A stretch of 64,000 nt of DNA from JAUVXY01 sp964392345. GTDB taxonomy: Bacteria > Actinomycetota > Humimicrobiia > Humimicrobiales > Humimicrobiaceae. Position 1 is the stretch's first letter, and each line of letters begins with the position of its first letter. Under the pieces are notes generated by a model, which ran no database searches, had not been told where the DNA came from, and worked only from the letters and a program-made list of their open reading frames with translations. Positions 16,012 through 24,600 of this stretch are shown here, piece after piece. The position numbers and the translations under genes are program-made. Where the stretch lies: contig CAYMPQ010000001.1 in the NCBI GenBank assembly GCA_964392345.1, positions 1 to 64,000 of the forward strand. The letters are read 5' to 3'.

Positions 16012-17103
16012 ATGGCAGAGGTAAAATTAAATTCACTTACAAAGACTTTTGGTGATGTAGCTGCTGTGGATAATATGAATCTGGAAATTAAGGATAAAGA
16101 GTTTTTTGTTCTACTCGGGCCAACAGGAGCCGGGAAAACTACGACATTAAGATTAATAGCTGGGTTAGAGAAAGCAGATAAGGGAGAAGTTTATATAGAT
16201 AATATCTGTGTAAATGGTCTTAGCCCAGCTGTAAGAGATGTTGCATTTGTGTTTCAGTATTACACTCTTTATCCCAATTATACTGTAAAACAAAATTTGG
16301 AATTTCCATTGAGGTCCAATCTTAGGAAAATGCCCCAGGCAGCAATTGATAAAAAGGTTTCCGAGGTTGCAGAGGTTTTGCACGTCGAGCATTTAATGAA
16401 CAGGGAGACTGTAAATCTAAGCGGTGGTGAAATGCAGAGAGTGGCAATAGGCAGAGCCATAGTAAGAGCGCCAAAAGTTTTTCTGATGGATGAACCGCTG
16501 TCAAATTTGGATGCAAAACTAAGAGAAGAGATGAGAGCAGAGCTTGCAAGGCTTCACTTAGATATGGGATCTACTTTTTTTTATGTAACACATGACCAGA
16601 TTGAAGCAATGACAATGGGCGATAGGATAGCAGTACTTAATGAGGGCAAAATACTTCAAATTGGTACTCCTAATGAAATATATAATTCACCCAAAGATGT
16701 TTTTGTTGCTAAATTTGTTGGAAGTCCTGCAATAAATTTATTTGATGCATCTATTGACGGAAATAATTTAATAATTGGCAAAGGGGCAATGATTTGCAGT
16801 GTTGTCGGGAAGCAATCAAGCTTGCTCAAGGGTTATAATAAGAAGAATGCAATTTTAGGAATAAGACCTGAAGATATTGAAATGTCGAGGGAAAAGAAAG
16901 GGGCCAATTCCATTAAATGTTCTGTATATTTTAAACAGAGCATGGGCGTGGAAGATATTCTAAATTTAAAAATTGACAAAATTTTCTTTAAAGCGGTTGC
17001 TCCTGTAAAGTTTATGGCTAAAGTTGGTGAAGTAGTTTATGCAAATATCAATATGGATAGAACCCACCTGTTTGATGCTGAAACAGAAACTTGCATAGTA
17101 TAG
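16012..17103 (+). CDS. sugar ABC transporter ATP-binding protein B (UgpC/MsmK type)
   Basis: This 363-residue protein has the same MalK-like architecture with canonical motifs: Walker A GPTGAGKTTT, signature LSGGEMQRVAIGRA, Walker B VFLMDEPLSNLDAKLREEM and switch YVTHDQIEAMTMGDR. The C-terminal third (from about residue 240) is the regulatory region. It follows ATPase A directly and shares its overall plan, so the pair probably arose by duplication. Together with two permeases and one binding protein this gives a complete importer with two distinct ATPase subunits. Confidence 0.93.
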   Translation: MAEVKLNSLTKTFGDVAAVDNMNLEIKDKEFFVLLGPTGAGKTTTLRLIAGLEKADKGEVYIDNICVNGLSPAVRDVAFVFQYYTLYPNYTVKQNLEFPLRSNLRKMPQAAIDKKVSEVAEVLHVEHLMNRETVNLSGGEMQRVAIGRAIVRAPKVFLMDEPLSNLDAKLREEMRAELARLHLDMGSTFFYVTHDQIEAMTMGDRIAVLNEGKILQIGTPNEIYNSPKDVFVAKFVGSPAINLFDASIDGNNLIIGKGAMICSVVGKQSSLLKGYNKKNAILGIRPEDIEMSREKKGANSIKCSVYFKQSMGVEDILNLKIDKIFFKAVAPVKFMAKVGEVVYANINMDRTHLFDAETETCIV

Positions 17104-17192
17104 CTGGAAAGAAAAAATATTTTTAGAGGCTAAATTTTTATTATATAATCTATAAAATTTATTGACAGTTAGTCTGAAAGGATTTTCTGGTT

Positions 17193-18386
17193 ATGAAAAA
17201 AAGAGCTGCAGTCGAAAAAGCACTGGAGAGGAGCAATGGTATTTTAAATCTTAAGCCTGCGTGGGTAGCACGCGATTTTCTTCCTCCAGGCAGAAGGCTG
17301 GGGCTAAAAGAAAATGAATACGAAGCAGGAAAGCGCGGCTGGATATCAGAGAGGTGGCTGGCATCCGTTACAAAGGCCGATAATGCAGTTGGCCCCCAGG
17401 ATGAAGGACTTAGTTATTTAGCCATGGACGGCAACGAGAAAATAACTTTAAAGGAGGCAGTAGAAGTTGCAGGAGACCTGATAATGGGAAGACAGTATGC
17501 AAAGACCCATACCGGGTTAGGGAGGCTTGCAAAAATATATGATTTTGATGCCAGGATACCTTATCATATCCACCAGATGAAAAAAGATGCAGCTCTTGTT
17601 GGAAGAAATCCAAAAGATGAAGCTTATTATTTTCCCGAAGATGTAGATGCGGGCCCTCACCCTGAAACTTTTTTTGGCGTACATCCTTATATTGCAGAAC
17701 AAAAAAAATATGAAATACTGCTTCCGTATCTGGAGGATTGGAACAGTGATTTAATATTAAAACATTCCAGAGCATACCTCAATGTTGCCGGAGAAGGTTT
17801 TTTCCTGCCTTCAGGAGCGCTCCATGGGCCGGGGACAGCACTAACAATAGAGCTTCAAGAAAATTCTGATGTTTTTGCTATGCTTCAGGCGCTAAATGCG
17901 GGAAAGATTATTTCAAAAGAGCTGCTGTTTAAAGATGTTCGCAGGGAAGACAGGGGAAAATATGGTGAAAGAGTGATCCTCGGTCAAATAGACTGGGAAA
18001 CTAATGGGGATCCATATTTCTATGAAAATCATCATCTTGAACCAAAACTGGTTGAAGAAACCAATCAGGAAGGCGGACAGGAGCACTGGATATATTATAA
18101 TACAAGTAAGTTCAGTGGAAAGAAATTAACAGTAAAACCCGGGTGCACCTTTACCAGCACGGATAGAGGAGTTTACAACATACTTGTATGGAAAGGCAGC
18201 GGCAAATTTGACGGGCATGCAATAGAGGCCGATAATTTTAATTGTGATGAACTTTTAATTTCATTTGACAGAGCAGTAAAACCGCTAAATGTAGAAAATA
18301 CTGGGACAGAAGAGTTGCAAATAATAAAGTTTTTTGGCCCCGACATAAATACCAATGTCCCAGTGATCAAACAGTATAGAAGTTGA
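17193..18386 (+). CDS. mannose-6-phosphate isomerase-like cupin protein
   Basis: This 397-residue protein resembles class I phosphomannose isomerases in the central cupin region. A metal-site PYHIHQMKKDA lies near residue 128, PETFFGVHPY follows, and GEGFFLPSGALHGPG near residue 200 matches the conserved second-His segment of the jelly roll. A C-terminal second cupin-like half (about 290-397) contains KPGCTFTSTDRGVYNILVW. Family enzymes interconvert aldose and ketose phosphates with zinc, but this protein is divergent and may act on an unphosphorylated sugar. It lies between the ATPase genes and a third TIM-barrel enzyme. Confidence 0.75.
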   Translation: MKKRAAVEKALERSNGILNLKPAWVARDFLPPGRRLGLKENEYEAGKRGWISERWLASVTKADNAVGPQDEGLSYLAMDGNEKITLKEAVEVAGDLIMGRQYAKTHTGLGRLAKIYDFDARIPYHIHQMKKDAALVGRNPKDEAYYFPEDVDAGPHPETFFGVHPYIAEQKKYEILLPYLEDWNSDLILKHSRAYLNVAGEGFFLPSGALHGPGTALTIELQENSDVFAMLQALNAGKIISKELLFKDVRREDRGKYGERVILGQIDWETNGDPYFYENHHLEPKLVEETNQEGGQEHWIYYNTSKFSGKKLTVKPGCTFTSTDRGVYNILVWKGSGKFDGHAIEADNFNCDELLISFDRAVKPLNVENTGTEELQIIKFFGPDINTNVPVIKQYRS

Positions 18387-18468
18387 TGGATCAGTTCTGG
18401 TACTATTTTGTTAAATTTTTTTCAGATAGTAATAGAAAAATTTTAAATTAAATTAATGGAGGTTTGTT

Positions 18469-19353
18469 ATGACGAAAAAAACATCAATTGGAGGATGGGC
18501 GTATATATGGGGCGGCTACGAGGAAAGCCCTATCCCTTTTAAAGATGTTGTTGAAAGGCTTTCTGTCCTTGGATTTGACGGTATTGAAATGGCTGCATTT
18601 CCTCCGCACCTGGAACCTAATACAAAAGAGAAGCGCAAAGAAATTAAGAAAATGCTGGATGATTATAAGTTAGGCGTGTCCGGCCTGGCTGCACCATTTC
18701 CATCACCGGCAACATCAAAGAAGAGTGATTATCTGGATGCGGTTAAAGCAAATCTTGAAATATGCAGCGACCTTGATATTCCCAAGCTCAGGGTTGACAC
18801 TGTTGACCCGCCAACTGGAATACCGGGCGGCATGGATTACGAGACCTGTTTTTCTAAAGTAGCCGAAGTCTGGAATGATGCTTCTGAAATATGTATGAAA
18901 AATAATGTGAAACTTATATGGGAATTTGAGCCTGGTTTTTTATTTAACAAGCCAGGTGAAGTAGTCAGGATGGTTTACAAAGTGGAACACTCAAACTTTT
19001 CAATATTGTACGATTCCTGTCATGCGCATATGTGTTCAGTAGTGGGTGCGCGGCAGTTAGGCAAAAAGGAGACGCTTCCAGGAGGCGTGGTTCAATTTAC
19101 ATATATGTTAACAGGGAAAATTGGACATATCCATTTAATTGATTCAGATGAGACTTTGCATGATGGTGATACAAGCACACATGCTCCTCTTGGAACAGGG
19201 GTACTGGATTTTGACAAGATTATTCCAGCAATACTGGAAGCCGGATATACTGATGAGTGGTGGACAATTGACCTGTGCTTCTGGCCAAAAGCTTTGGATG
19301 TAACTGAAGACAATAAAAAGTATCTTGACAAATTGATTAAAAAATTTGGATAA
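18469..19353 (+). CDS. sugar phosphate isomerase/epimerase-family TIM barrel (third of three)
   Basis: This 294-residue barrel protein has metal-site candidates in LIWEFEPGFLFN (Glu, about residue 150), ILYDSCHAHMCS (Asp and His), GHIHLIDSDETLHDGD and the late WWTIDLCFWP. The last segment has Asp where most relatives carry Glu, and its tryptophan-rich character is unusual. It shares the fold with the proteins at 11651 and 13993 but differs at motif level, so it is not a recent duplicate. A clean GGAGG precedes the ATG. Its role is presumably another isomerisation, epimerisation or keto-sugar step; the substrate is unknown. Confidence 0.85.
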   Translation: MTKKTSIGGWAYIWGGYEESPIPFKDVVERLSVLGFDGIEMAAFPPHLEPNTKEKRKEIKKMLDDYKLGVSGLAAPFPSPATSKKSDYLDAVKANLEICSDLDIPKLRVDTVDPPTGIPGGMDYETCFSKVAEVWNDASEICMKNNVKLIWEFEPGFLFNKPGEVVRMVYKVEHSNFSILYDSCHAHMCSVVGARQLGKKETLPGGVVQFTYMLTGKIGHIHLIDSDETLHDGDTSTHAPLGTGVLDFDKIIPAILEAGYTDEWWTIDLCFWPKALDVTEDNKKYLDKLIKKFG

Positions 19354-19427
19354 ATAAAAAGAAGCTGAAAGTTATTATAGCCGGGTTGGATGTTTGCTGT
19401 AATTTAAATTAAAAAGGAGGAATGAAA

Positions 19428-20504
19428 GTGGCTGAGAAAATGAAAGCCCAGGTTTTTTATGAAGCTGAAAAGATGAAGCTTGAAGAGATACCAATTCCAG
19501 AGATTACAGATATAGATATGCTGGTAAGAGTAAAAAATGTTGGAATATGCGGATCTGATATATCCTACTACTATGGCCTTAGTCCTCTTGGCACAGCTAC
19601 AGGAAAAGGACCGCTGGTTTTAGGTCATGAATTTACCGGGGAAGTTGCAAAAGTTGGGAAAGTACCAGCAGGTATGGGACTTTTTAAAGAAGGGGACAGG
19701 GTTGTAGTTAATCCAGTTCAGCACTGCAATGCTTGTTATGCGTGTGCTTCTGGCCAAACTCATCTATGTGAAAATTCAAGTGTCCCGGGAGTTACCGTTA
19801 ACGGTGGTTTTGCAGAATACTGTGTATCAAAATATACAGGTTTGTTTAAGCTTCCCGATGGTATGAGTTATGCTGCAGGTGCCTTTACAGAACCATTTGC
19901 CTGCGCTGTAAATGGCATGAAGAAGTTAGAGATCGAGCCTGGCCAGTTTGTAGCAGTGTTTGGGCCAGGTGCAATTGGACTCATGATGGTACAGCTGGCA
20001 AAATCAATTGGTGCAGGAAAGGTTGCATTAATTGGAACCAGGGATTACCGTCTGGAAATGGGCAAAGAAAATGGAGCAGATTATATATTTAATACCAGAA
20101 ATAAAGACTCAAAATACTATGCAGCTGATCTTAAAAAAGCTATATCAGACTTAACAAATGGAAAATTAGCTGACAGGGCAATAGTTCCGACAAGCTCAAA
20201 CGATGCTTTTGAGCAGGCTATTGATGTAACTGGAAATTGTGCAATTTTAGTACACTTTGGCTTGCCCAATGAAGGTGATGTCATACATGTCCCTGCACTT
20301 AGTTTTCACACTATGGATAAACAAATAAGAGCAGCCTGGCTGGCGCCGCTGTCCTGGCCCACCACAATTCGATGTATGGCAGAAGGGCTTGTGAATGTTG
20401 AGGCATTGCTAACGCACAGATATCCTTTAGAGGATACAGAAAAGGCAATAATAAATCTAAAAAACAGGGTTGGAAATCCAATGAAAGTTCAAATTGTGCT
20501 GTAA
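19428..20504 (+). CDS. zinc-dependent medium-chain alcohol/polyol dehydrogenase
   Basis: This protein of about 358 residues is a medium-chain dehydrogenase of the sorbitol/threonine dehydrogenase group. Catalytic-zinc residues are in GICGSDISYYYG and GHEFTGEV. The structural-zinc lobe is present but altered (NPVQHCNACYACASGQTHLC, with four cysteines). The Rossmann fold is AVFGPGAIGLMMVQLA. I choose GTG at 19428 because AAGGAGG (19414-19420) is only one base from the upstream ATG (19422) but seven from the GTG. It would oxidise a secondary hydroxyl of a polyol or sugar with NAD(P)+. Its place among isomerases and ahead of kinases suggests ketose production. Confidence 0.9.
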   Translation: MAEKMKAQVFYEAEKMKLEEIPIPEITDIDMLVRVKNVGICGSDISYYYGLSPLGTATGKGPLVLGHEFTGEVAKVGKVPAGMGLFKEGDRVVVNPVQHCNACYACASGQTHLCENSSVPGVTVNGGFAEYCVSKYTGLFKLPDGMSYAAGAFTEPFACAVNGMKKLEIEPGQFVAVFGPGAIGLMMVQLAKSIGAGKVALIGTRDYRLEMGKENGADYIFNTRNKDSKYYAADLKKAISDLTNGKLADRAIVPTSSNDAFEQAIDVTGNCAILVHFGLPNEGDVIHVPALSFHTMDKQIRAAWLAPLSWPTTIRCMAEGLVNVEALLTHRYPLEDTEKAIINLKNRVGNPMKVQIVL

Positions 20505-20582
20505 TACCTGTTTTGTTAAAAATTAATAAGTTTTGTTGATGTAAATATAATAGTATAAATTTATTTGGTGGAGGGAGCAGAC

Positions 20583-21692
20583 ATGGATGAAATTATCAAC
20601 ACAAAATATCAGAAGATACAAAGAGATAAGGGTGAGCTCATAGAGCACATGAGCACTTTCAACCTAAAGGTAATGCCCTCTGTGGGAATATGGTATTTTA
20701 CGCCTGGTGGCGGAAGATTTCATGACTCATTTGTCTCGCCAAAAGATATACCAGAAAAAATAGAAATGGCTGCTGAAATGGCAAAGTATGGTGTAAAAGC
20801 AATAGAGGCCCATTATCCTTCTGAGGTAAACGAAGAAAATTACCACCTGTATCAAAAATTGGAGAAAGAAACAGGCATAAAGCTTATTAGCTGCTACCCG
20901 GCAATTTTTTTCCCAAAAGAATATGAATTTGGTTCACTGTCAAATCCATATAAAAAATATAGGGACAAGGCAGTAGAAACTCTTATAGGCTGTTTAAAGT
21001 TTGCAAAGGATAATGGCCTGCATCATGCAGGCATATGGCCAGGGAGCGATGGCTACCTTTACTCACTTGGAACTGTTTTTTATAAGATGTGGGATATGTT
21101 TGAAGACGCAGTAGCTTATGCAATGGATGAAGTCCCGGGAGTAGCAGTTGCAATCGAACCAAAACCATATGAACCTGCACCAAACAATATATACAGGACA
21201 ACAGCAGACGGATTGTTAGCGTGCCGCGACATAGAGTTAAGACTTAAATCAGAACAAAACAGGAATCTTCTTTCCGAAGGGCGTGCTTTGCTGGGCATGC
21301 AGCCTGAGATAGGGCACATAAGAATGGGGTATGAAGATACGCCATATGCATTTTGCAGGGCAATGAGACAGGGCAGGTTGTTTCATACCCATTGGAATAG
21401 TCAGCCTCTGGGAAACTATGACCAGGATTTAAATGTGGGAGTTGTTGAATGGCAGCAGGCCGAGGCTGCTATGTATGTTTTAAAGATGCATGGCTACAGA
21501 GAATATTATGGAATTGATATTAATCCTGAGAGGATGCCTGCTGAAAAGGCTGTTGAGATAAACTGTCTTGCATTAAATATTATAAATGACAAAATTAACA
21601 ACCTTCCCCATGAAGAAATAATAGAATCATATTTTGACCCTGAAAACCACAGGGGAGATATAGAGCTGATACTTGCAAAGGCAATGAAATAG
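20583..21692 (+). CDS. divergent xylose isomerase-like protein
   Basis: This protein of about 369 residues shows scattered XylA landmarks: the GIWPGSDGY segment for the WGGREGY strand, VAIEPKPYEPAPNN for the metal-binding IEPKP motif, and IGHIRMGYEDTPYAFCRAMR followed by LFHTHWNSQPLGNYDQD for the late His/Asp metal site. Xylose isomerases convert D-xylose to D-xylulose with Mg2+ or Mn2+. Divergence is large, so another aldose is quite possible (rhamnose- or lyxose-type isomerases share the fold). ATG at 20583 is preferred: GGAGGGA (20570-20576) lies six bases before it, while an earlier TTG (20565) precedes that site. Downstream kinases fit a role supplying a ketose. Confidence 0.75.
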   Translation: MDEIINTKYQKIQRDKGELIEHMSTFNLKVMPSVGIWYFTPGGGRFHDSFVSPKDIPEKIEMAAEMAKYGVKAIEAHYPSEVNEENYHLYQKLEKETGIKLISCYPAIFFPKEYEFGSLSNPYKKYRDKAVETLIGCLKFAKDNGLHHAGIWPGSDGYLYSLGTVFYKMWDMFEDAVAYAMDEVPGVAVAIEPKPYEPAPNNIYRTTADGLLACRDIELRLKSEQNRNLLSEGRALLGMQPEIGHIRMGYEDTPYAFCRAMRQGRLFHTHWNSQPLGNYDQDLNVGVVEWQQAEAAMYVLKMHGYREYYGIDINPERMPAEKAVEINCLALNIINDKINNLPHEEIIESYFDPENHRGDIELILAKAMK

Positions 21693-21734
21693 CGTATATT
21701 TAATTGTTTTAATAAGCTTGATTGGAGGTAGCGA

Positions 21735-22853
21735 ATGTCTGGTAACAAAATAAAGGTTGCAGTAATTGGCCTTGGCTTTGGTGCAGACTTTATCCCAATT
21801 TATCAAAACCATCCTGATTGTGAGTTGTATGCAATATGCAGAAGAAATAAGGAAAAGTTAAATGAATGCGGTGATAAATATGGCATTGAGCGAAGGTTCA
21901 CTGACTACAGGGATATTTTAGAAATAGATGAGGTTGATGCAATCCATATCGTAACACCAGTAAAAAGTCATGCCGAGTTAGCTATCAATTCGCTTAATGC
22001 AGGTAAACATGTTGCCTGCACGGTTCCAATGGCTACCACAGCTGAGGAATGCATGGAGATAGTTAAGGCAAGAAGAAAAGCAGGAAAAGTTTATATGATG
22101 ATGGAAACTTCTGTTTATACTAAAGAATTTCTATACGTTAAAGATCTTGTTGATAGCGGCAAATTAGGGAAAATTCAGTTTTTGCGCGGCTCGCATCAGC
22201 AGGATATGGAAGATTGGGGCGGGGCATGGCCCGGCTTTCCTCCCATGCATTATGCTACGCATGCTGTCAGCCCCTGTGCTGCTCTTGCCAGAGCTGATGT
22301 AGAATCTGTATTTTGCTTTGGATCAGGGAAAATACGCGAAGAATATATAAAAAAATATAACTCTCCTTTTGCGATTGAAACAACTCTTATAAAGTTTAAG
22401 AATTCCGATCTGGCAGCTGAGGTTACAAGGTCTCTTTATGATACTGTCCGCCAGTATATTGAAAGTTTTGATGTTTATGGAGGCAAACTCTCATTTGAAT
22501 GGAACAGGTTAAGCGATGAAGACCCTACTCTGTTTACAGGAAAAGAAGATGCTGTAAGGGTAGAAGTACCTGATACAGGTAATATGCTGCCGAAGGAAAT
22601 TGCCAGGTTCACAAGAGCTGAAGATGTGTTGGATGATGAAGAAAAAAAACATCTTTCTTTTGTACAGGGATCTGGACATGGGGGTTCTCACCCACATATG
22701 GTACATGAGTTTATAAGGGCAATTGTTGAGAAAAGAGACTCAGCAATAGATGTTGAGACTGCAGCAAACTGGACATGTACTGGTATATGCGCCCACGAGT
22801 CAGCTATGAGCGGAGGGGAAAGAGTATATTTGCCAGATTTTTACAATATTTAA
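21735..22853 (+). CDS. second Gfo/Idh/MocA-family oxidoreductase
   Basis: This 372-residue protein has an N-terminal Rossmann domain (VAVIGLGFGADFIPIY) and an unusual catalytic region: HVACTVPMATTAEE occupies the place of the EKP motif, so the usual catalytic lysine is replaced by a TVPMA sequence. The C-terminal domain retains HATHAVSPCAALAR and a GSGHGGSHPHMVHEF segment rich in His. Loss of EKP suggests altered chemistry or a non-redox role such as hydrolysis or dehydration at a keto-sugar. It is 42 bases downstream of the XylA-like gene with a GGAGG ribosome binding site. Confidence 0.85.
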   Translation: MSGNKIKVAVIGLGFGADFIPIYQNHPDCELYAICRRNKEKLNECGDKYGIERRFTDYRDILEIDEVDAIHIVTPVKSHAELAINSLNAGKHVACTVPMATTAEECMEIVKARRKAGKVYMMMETSVYTKEFLYVKDLVDSGKLGKIQFLRGSHQQDMEDWGGAWPGFPPMHYATHAVSPCAALARADVESVFCFGSGKIREEYIKKYNSPFAIETTLIKFKNSDLAAEVTRSLYDTVRQYIESFDVYGGKLSFEWNRLSDEDPTLFTGKEDAVRVEVPDTGNMLPKEIARFTRAEDVLDDEEKKHLSFVQGSGHGGSHPHMVHEFIRAIVEKRDSAIDVETAANWTCTGICAHESAMSGGERVYLPDFYNI

Positions 22854-22888
22854 TGACAGAAATTAAGTTTTTAGCAGTGACTGTCAAT

Positions 22889-22927
22889 CTATCCCAAATG
22901 ACTTGTACTGTAAGTTATTCGGGATAG
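22889..22927 (+). terminator. intergenic hairpin in the sugar cluster, terminator or mRNA processing element
   Basis: CTATCCC (22889-22895) and GGGATAG (22921-22927) form a perfect seven-base stem. It extends inwards through AAATGACTT against AAGTTATTC with one mismatch and a GU pair. An AT-rich stretch (TATTATTTTA) follows. It lies between the second oxidoreductase and the first FGGY kinase gene and may reduce read-through or protect upstream mRNA. Confidence 0.55.
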
Positions 22928-22953
22928 TATTATTTTATGGAGTTTTTTTAAAT

Positions 22954-24471
22954 ATGAGTTTGCTTGGGATAGACATAGGAACAACAGGATGCAAGGCAGT
23001 TATATTTAACAGATATGGGGAAATACTGTCAGCAGAATACAGAGAGCACCCGCTGATCCATCCAAGAGAAGGGTGGGTGGAAATTGACCCCGGCCTTATC
23101 TGGAACAATGTAAAAGATCTTGTCAGAGATGCAAGCCAGAAGATAAAAAAAGACAAGATTAAAGCATTTAGCGTATCCTGCCAGGGAGAGACTACGGTTC
23201 CGGTAAGCAGGGATGGAAGTGCTCTATACAATGCAATAGTTACATTTGACAGCAGAACAGAGAGCCAGTACAGGTTCTGGAAGAGAAGACTGGGAGAAAA
23301 AAAGATATTTAAAATTACCGGAATGCCACTTCACCCAATGTATTCTGTAAATAAAATAATGTGGATAAGGGAAAACCTAAAAGATGTTTACAAGAGAGCA
23401 TATAAGTTTTTATGTTTTGAAGATTACATATTTTCAAAGTTTGGTCTCACCCCAACCATAGATTATACCCTTGCTGCAAGGACAATGGCATTTGATATTA
23501 AAAGCAAGAATTGGTCTGAAGAAATACTTAAAGAAGCAAAAATAAACGTAGATATGCTCTCAGAAGTTAAACCATCAGCAGAAATTGTTGGAGAGATAAA
23601 TTCAAAAATTTTATGTGATATTGGAATTGATGGAAACGTGTTTGGGGTAACAGGCGGCCACGATCAGGCATGCGGAGCATTTGGGGCCGGTATTACTGAA
23701 GAGGGCACTGCAATGAATGCAACAGGTACATCAGATGTGATAACCCCGATTTTAAATAAAATTTACACAACTGATAGCATGCTGGGCAACAATTACCCCT
23801 GCTATCCATATGTGGTTAAGGATAAATATATGACAATAACATTTAATCTAACAGGCGGTCTTCTTCTCAGGTGGTACCGGGATAATTTTTGTTATGAAGA
23901 AAGGGCAGCTGCAGAAAGAGAAGGCAGGGATGCTTATGATGTGATAACCAGCAAGATGCACTCCAGTCCTGCTAACATATTTATACTTCCCCATTTTGTA
24001 GGAAGCGGGACTCCTTATCTTGATTCAAAATCCAGGGGTGCTGTTTTGGGACTTGACTTGGAAACAAACAAAGCAAAAATAGCAAGAGCAATACTGGAAA
24101 GCAATACTTATGATTTAAGGCTAAACTTAGAAAAATTGGAAGAGTCAGGAATTACTGTAGACAAGATAATTGCAATAGGCGGGGGAGCAAAATCACACGA
24201 ATGGTTAAAAATAAAATCAGATATATTAAATAGAAAGATACTGACTCTAAAGAATCCGGAGGCCGCAAGTCTTGGAGCAGCAATGCTTGCCGGGCTAGCG
24301 GTTGGAGAATATAGCTCTTACAAAAATGCAGTGGAAAATACTGTAAAAGAAGATAAAATGTATTGTCCTGATAGTAACCACAGCAAGCAATATGACATAA
24401 GATACTCAATATATAAGGACATATACAGCAAAAATAAAAATTTACTGCATAGAATTAGTAAATTGGATTAG
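22954..24471 (+). CDS. FGGY-family carbohydrate kinase, specificity unknown
   Basis: This protein of about 505 residues is a full-length two-domain FGGY kinase. The phosphate-1 motif is LLGIDIGTTGCKAVIF at the N-terminus, the catalytic aspartate lies in GGHDQACGAFGAG, and the adenosine-binding motif AIGGGAKSHEWLKIKSDIL lies near residue 410. I prefer ATG at 22954 because the upstream 17 residues are hydrophobic filler and this start places IDIGTT at the usual position. The substrate-recognition segment SVSCQGETTVPVSRDG differs from the GQMHG of xylulokinases, so the substrate is probably another ketose, polyol or sugar acid. It forms a kinase pair with the next gene. Confidence 0.88.
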   Translation: MSLLGIDIGTTGCKAVIFNRYGEILSAEYREHPLIHPREGWVEIDPGLIWNNVKDLVRDASQKIKKDKIKAFSVSCQGETTVPVSRDGSALYNAIVTFDSRTESQYRFWKRRLGEKKIFKITGMPLHPMYSVNKIMWIRENLKDVYKRAYKFLCFEDYIFSKFGLTPTIDYTLAARTMAFDIKSKNWSEEILKEAKINVDMLSEVKPSAEIVGEINSKILCDIGIDGNVFGVTGGHDQACGAFGAGITEEGTAMNATGTSDVITPILNKIYTTDSMLGNNYPCYPYVVKDKYMTITFNLTGGLLLRWYRDNFCYEERAAAEREGRDAYDVITSKMHSSPANIFILPHFVGSGTPYLDSKSRGAVLGLDLETNKAKIARAILESNTYDLRLNLEKLEESGITVDKIIAIGGGAKSHEWLKIKSDILNRKILTLKNPEAASLGAAMLAGLAVGEYSSYKNAVENTVKEDKMYCPDSNHSKQYDIRYSIYKDIYSKNKNLLHRISKLD

Positions 24472-24600
24472 TAAAAAGAGAATACTAAAATTACCATGAA
24501 GTATTTTGGCAGGATCAATGATTTTATTTGCTCAGGCAGGTAAGATGTAATTGAGATATTTAATCTTATTTTTTAAAATAATTAATAAAAGAGAGGCAAA

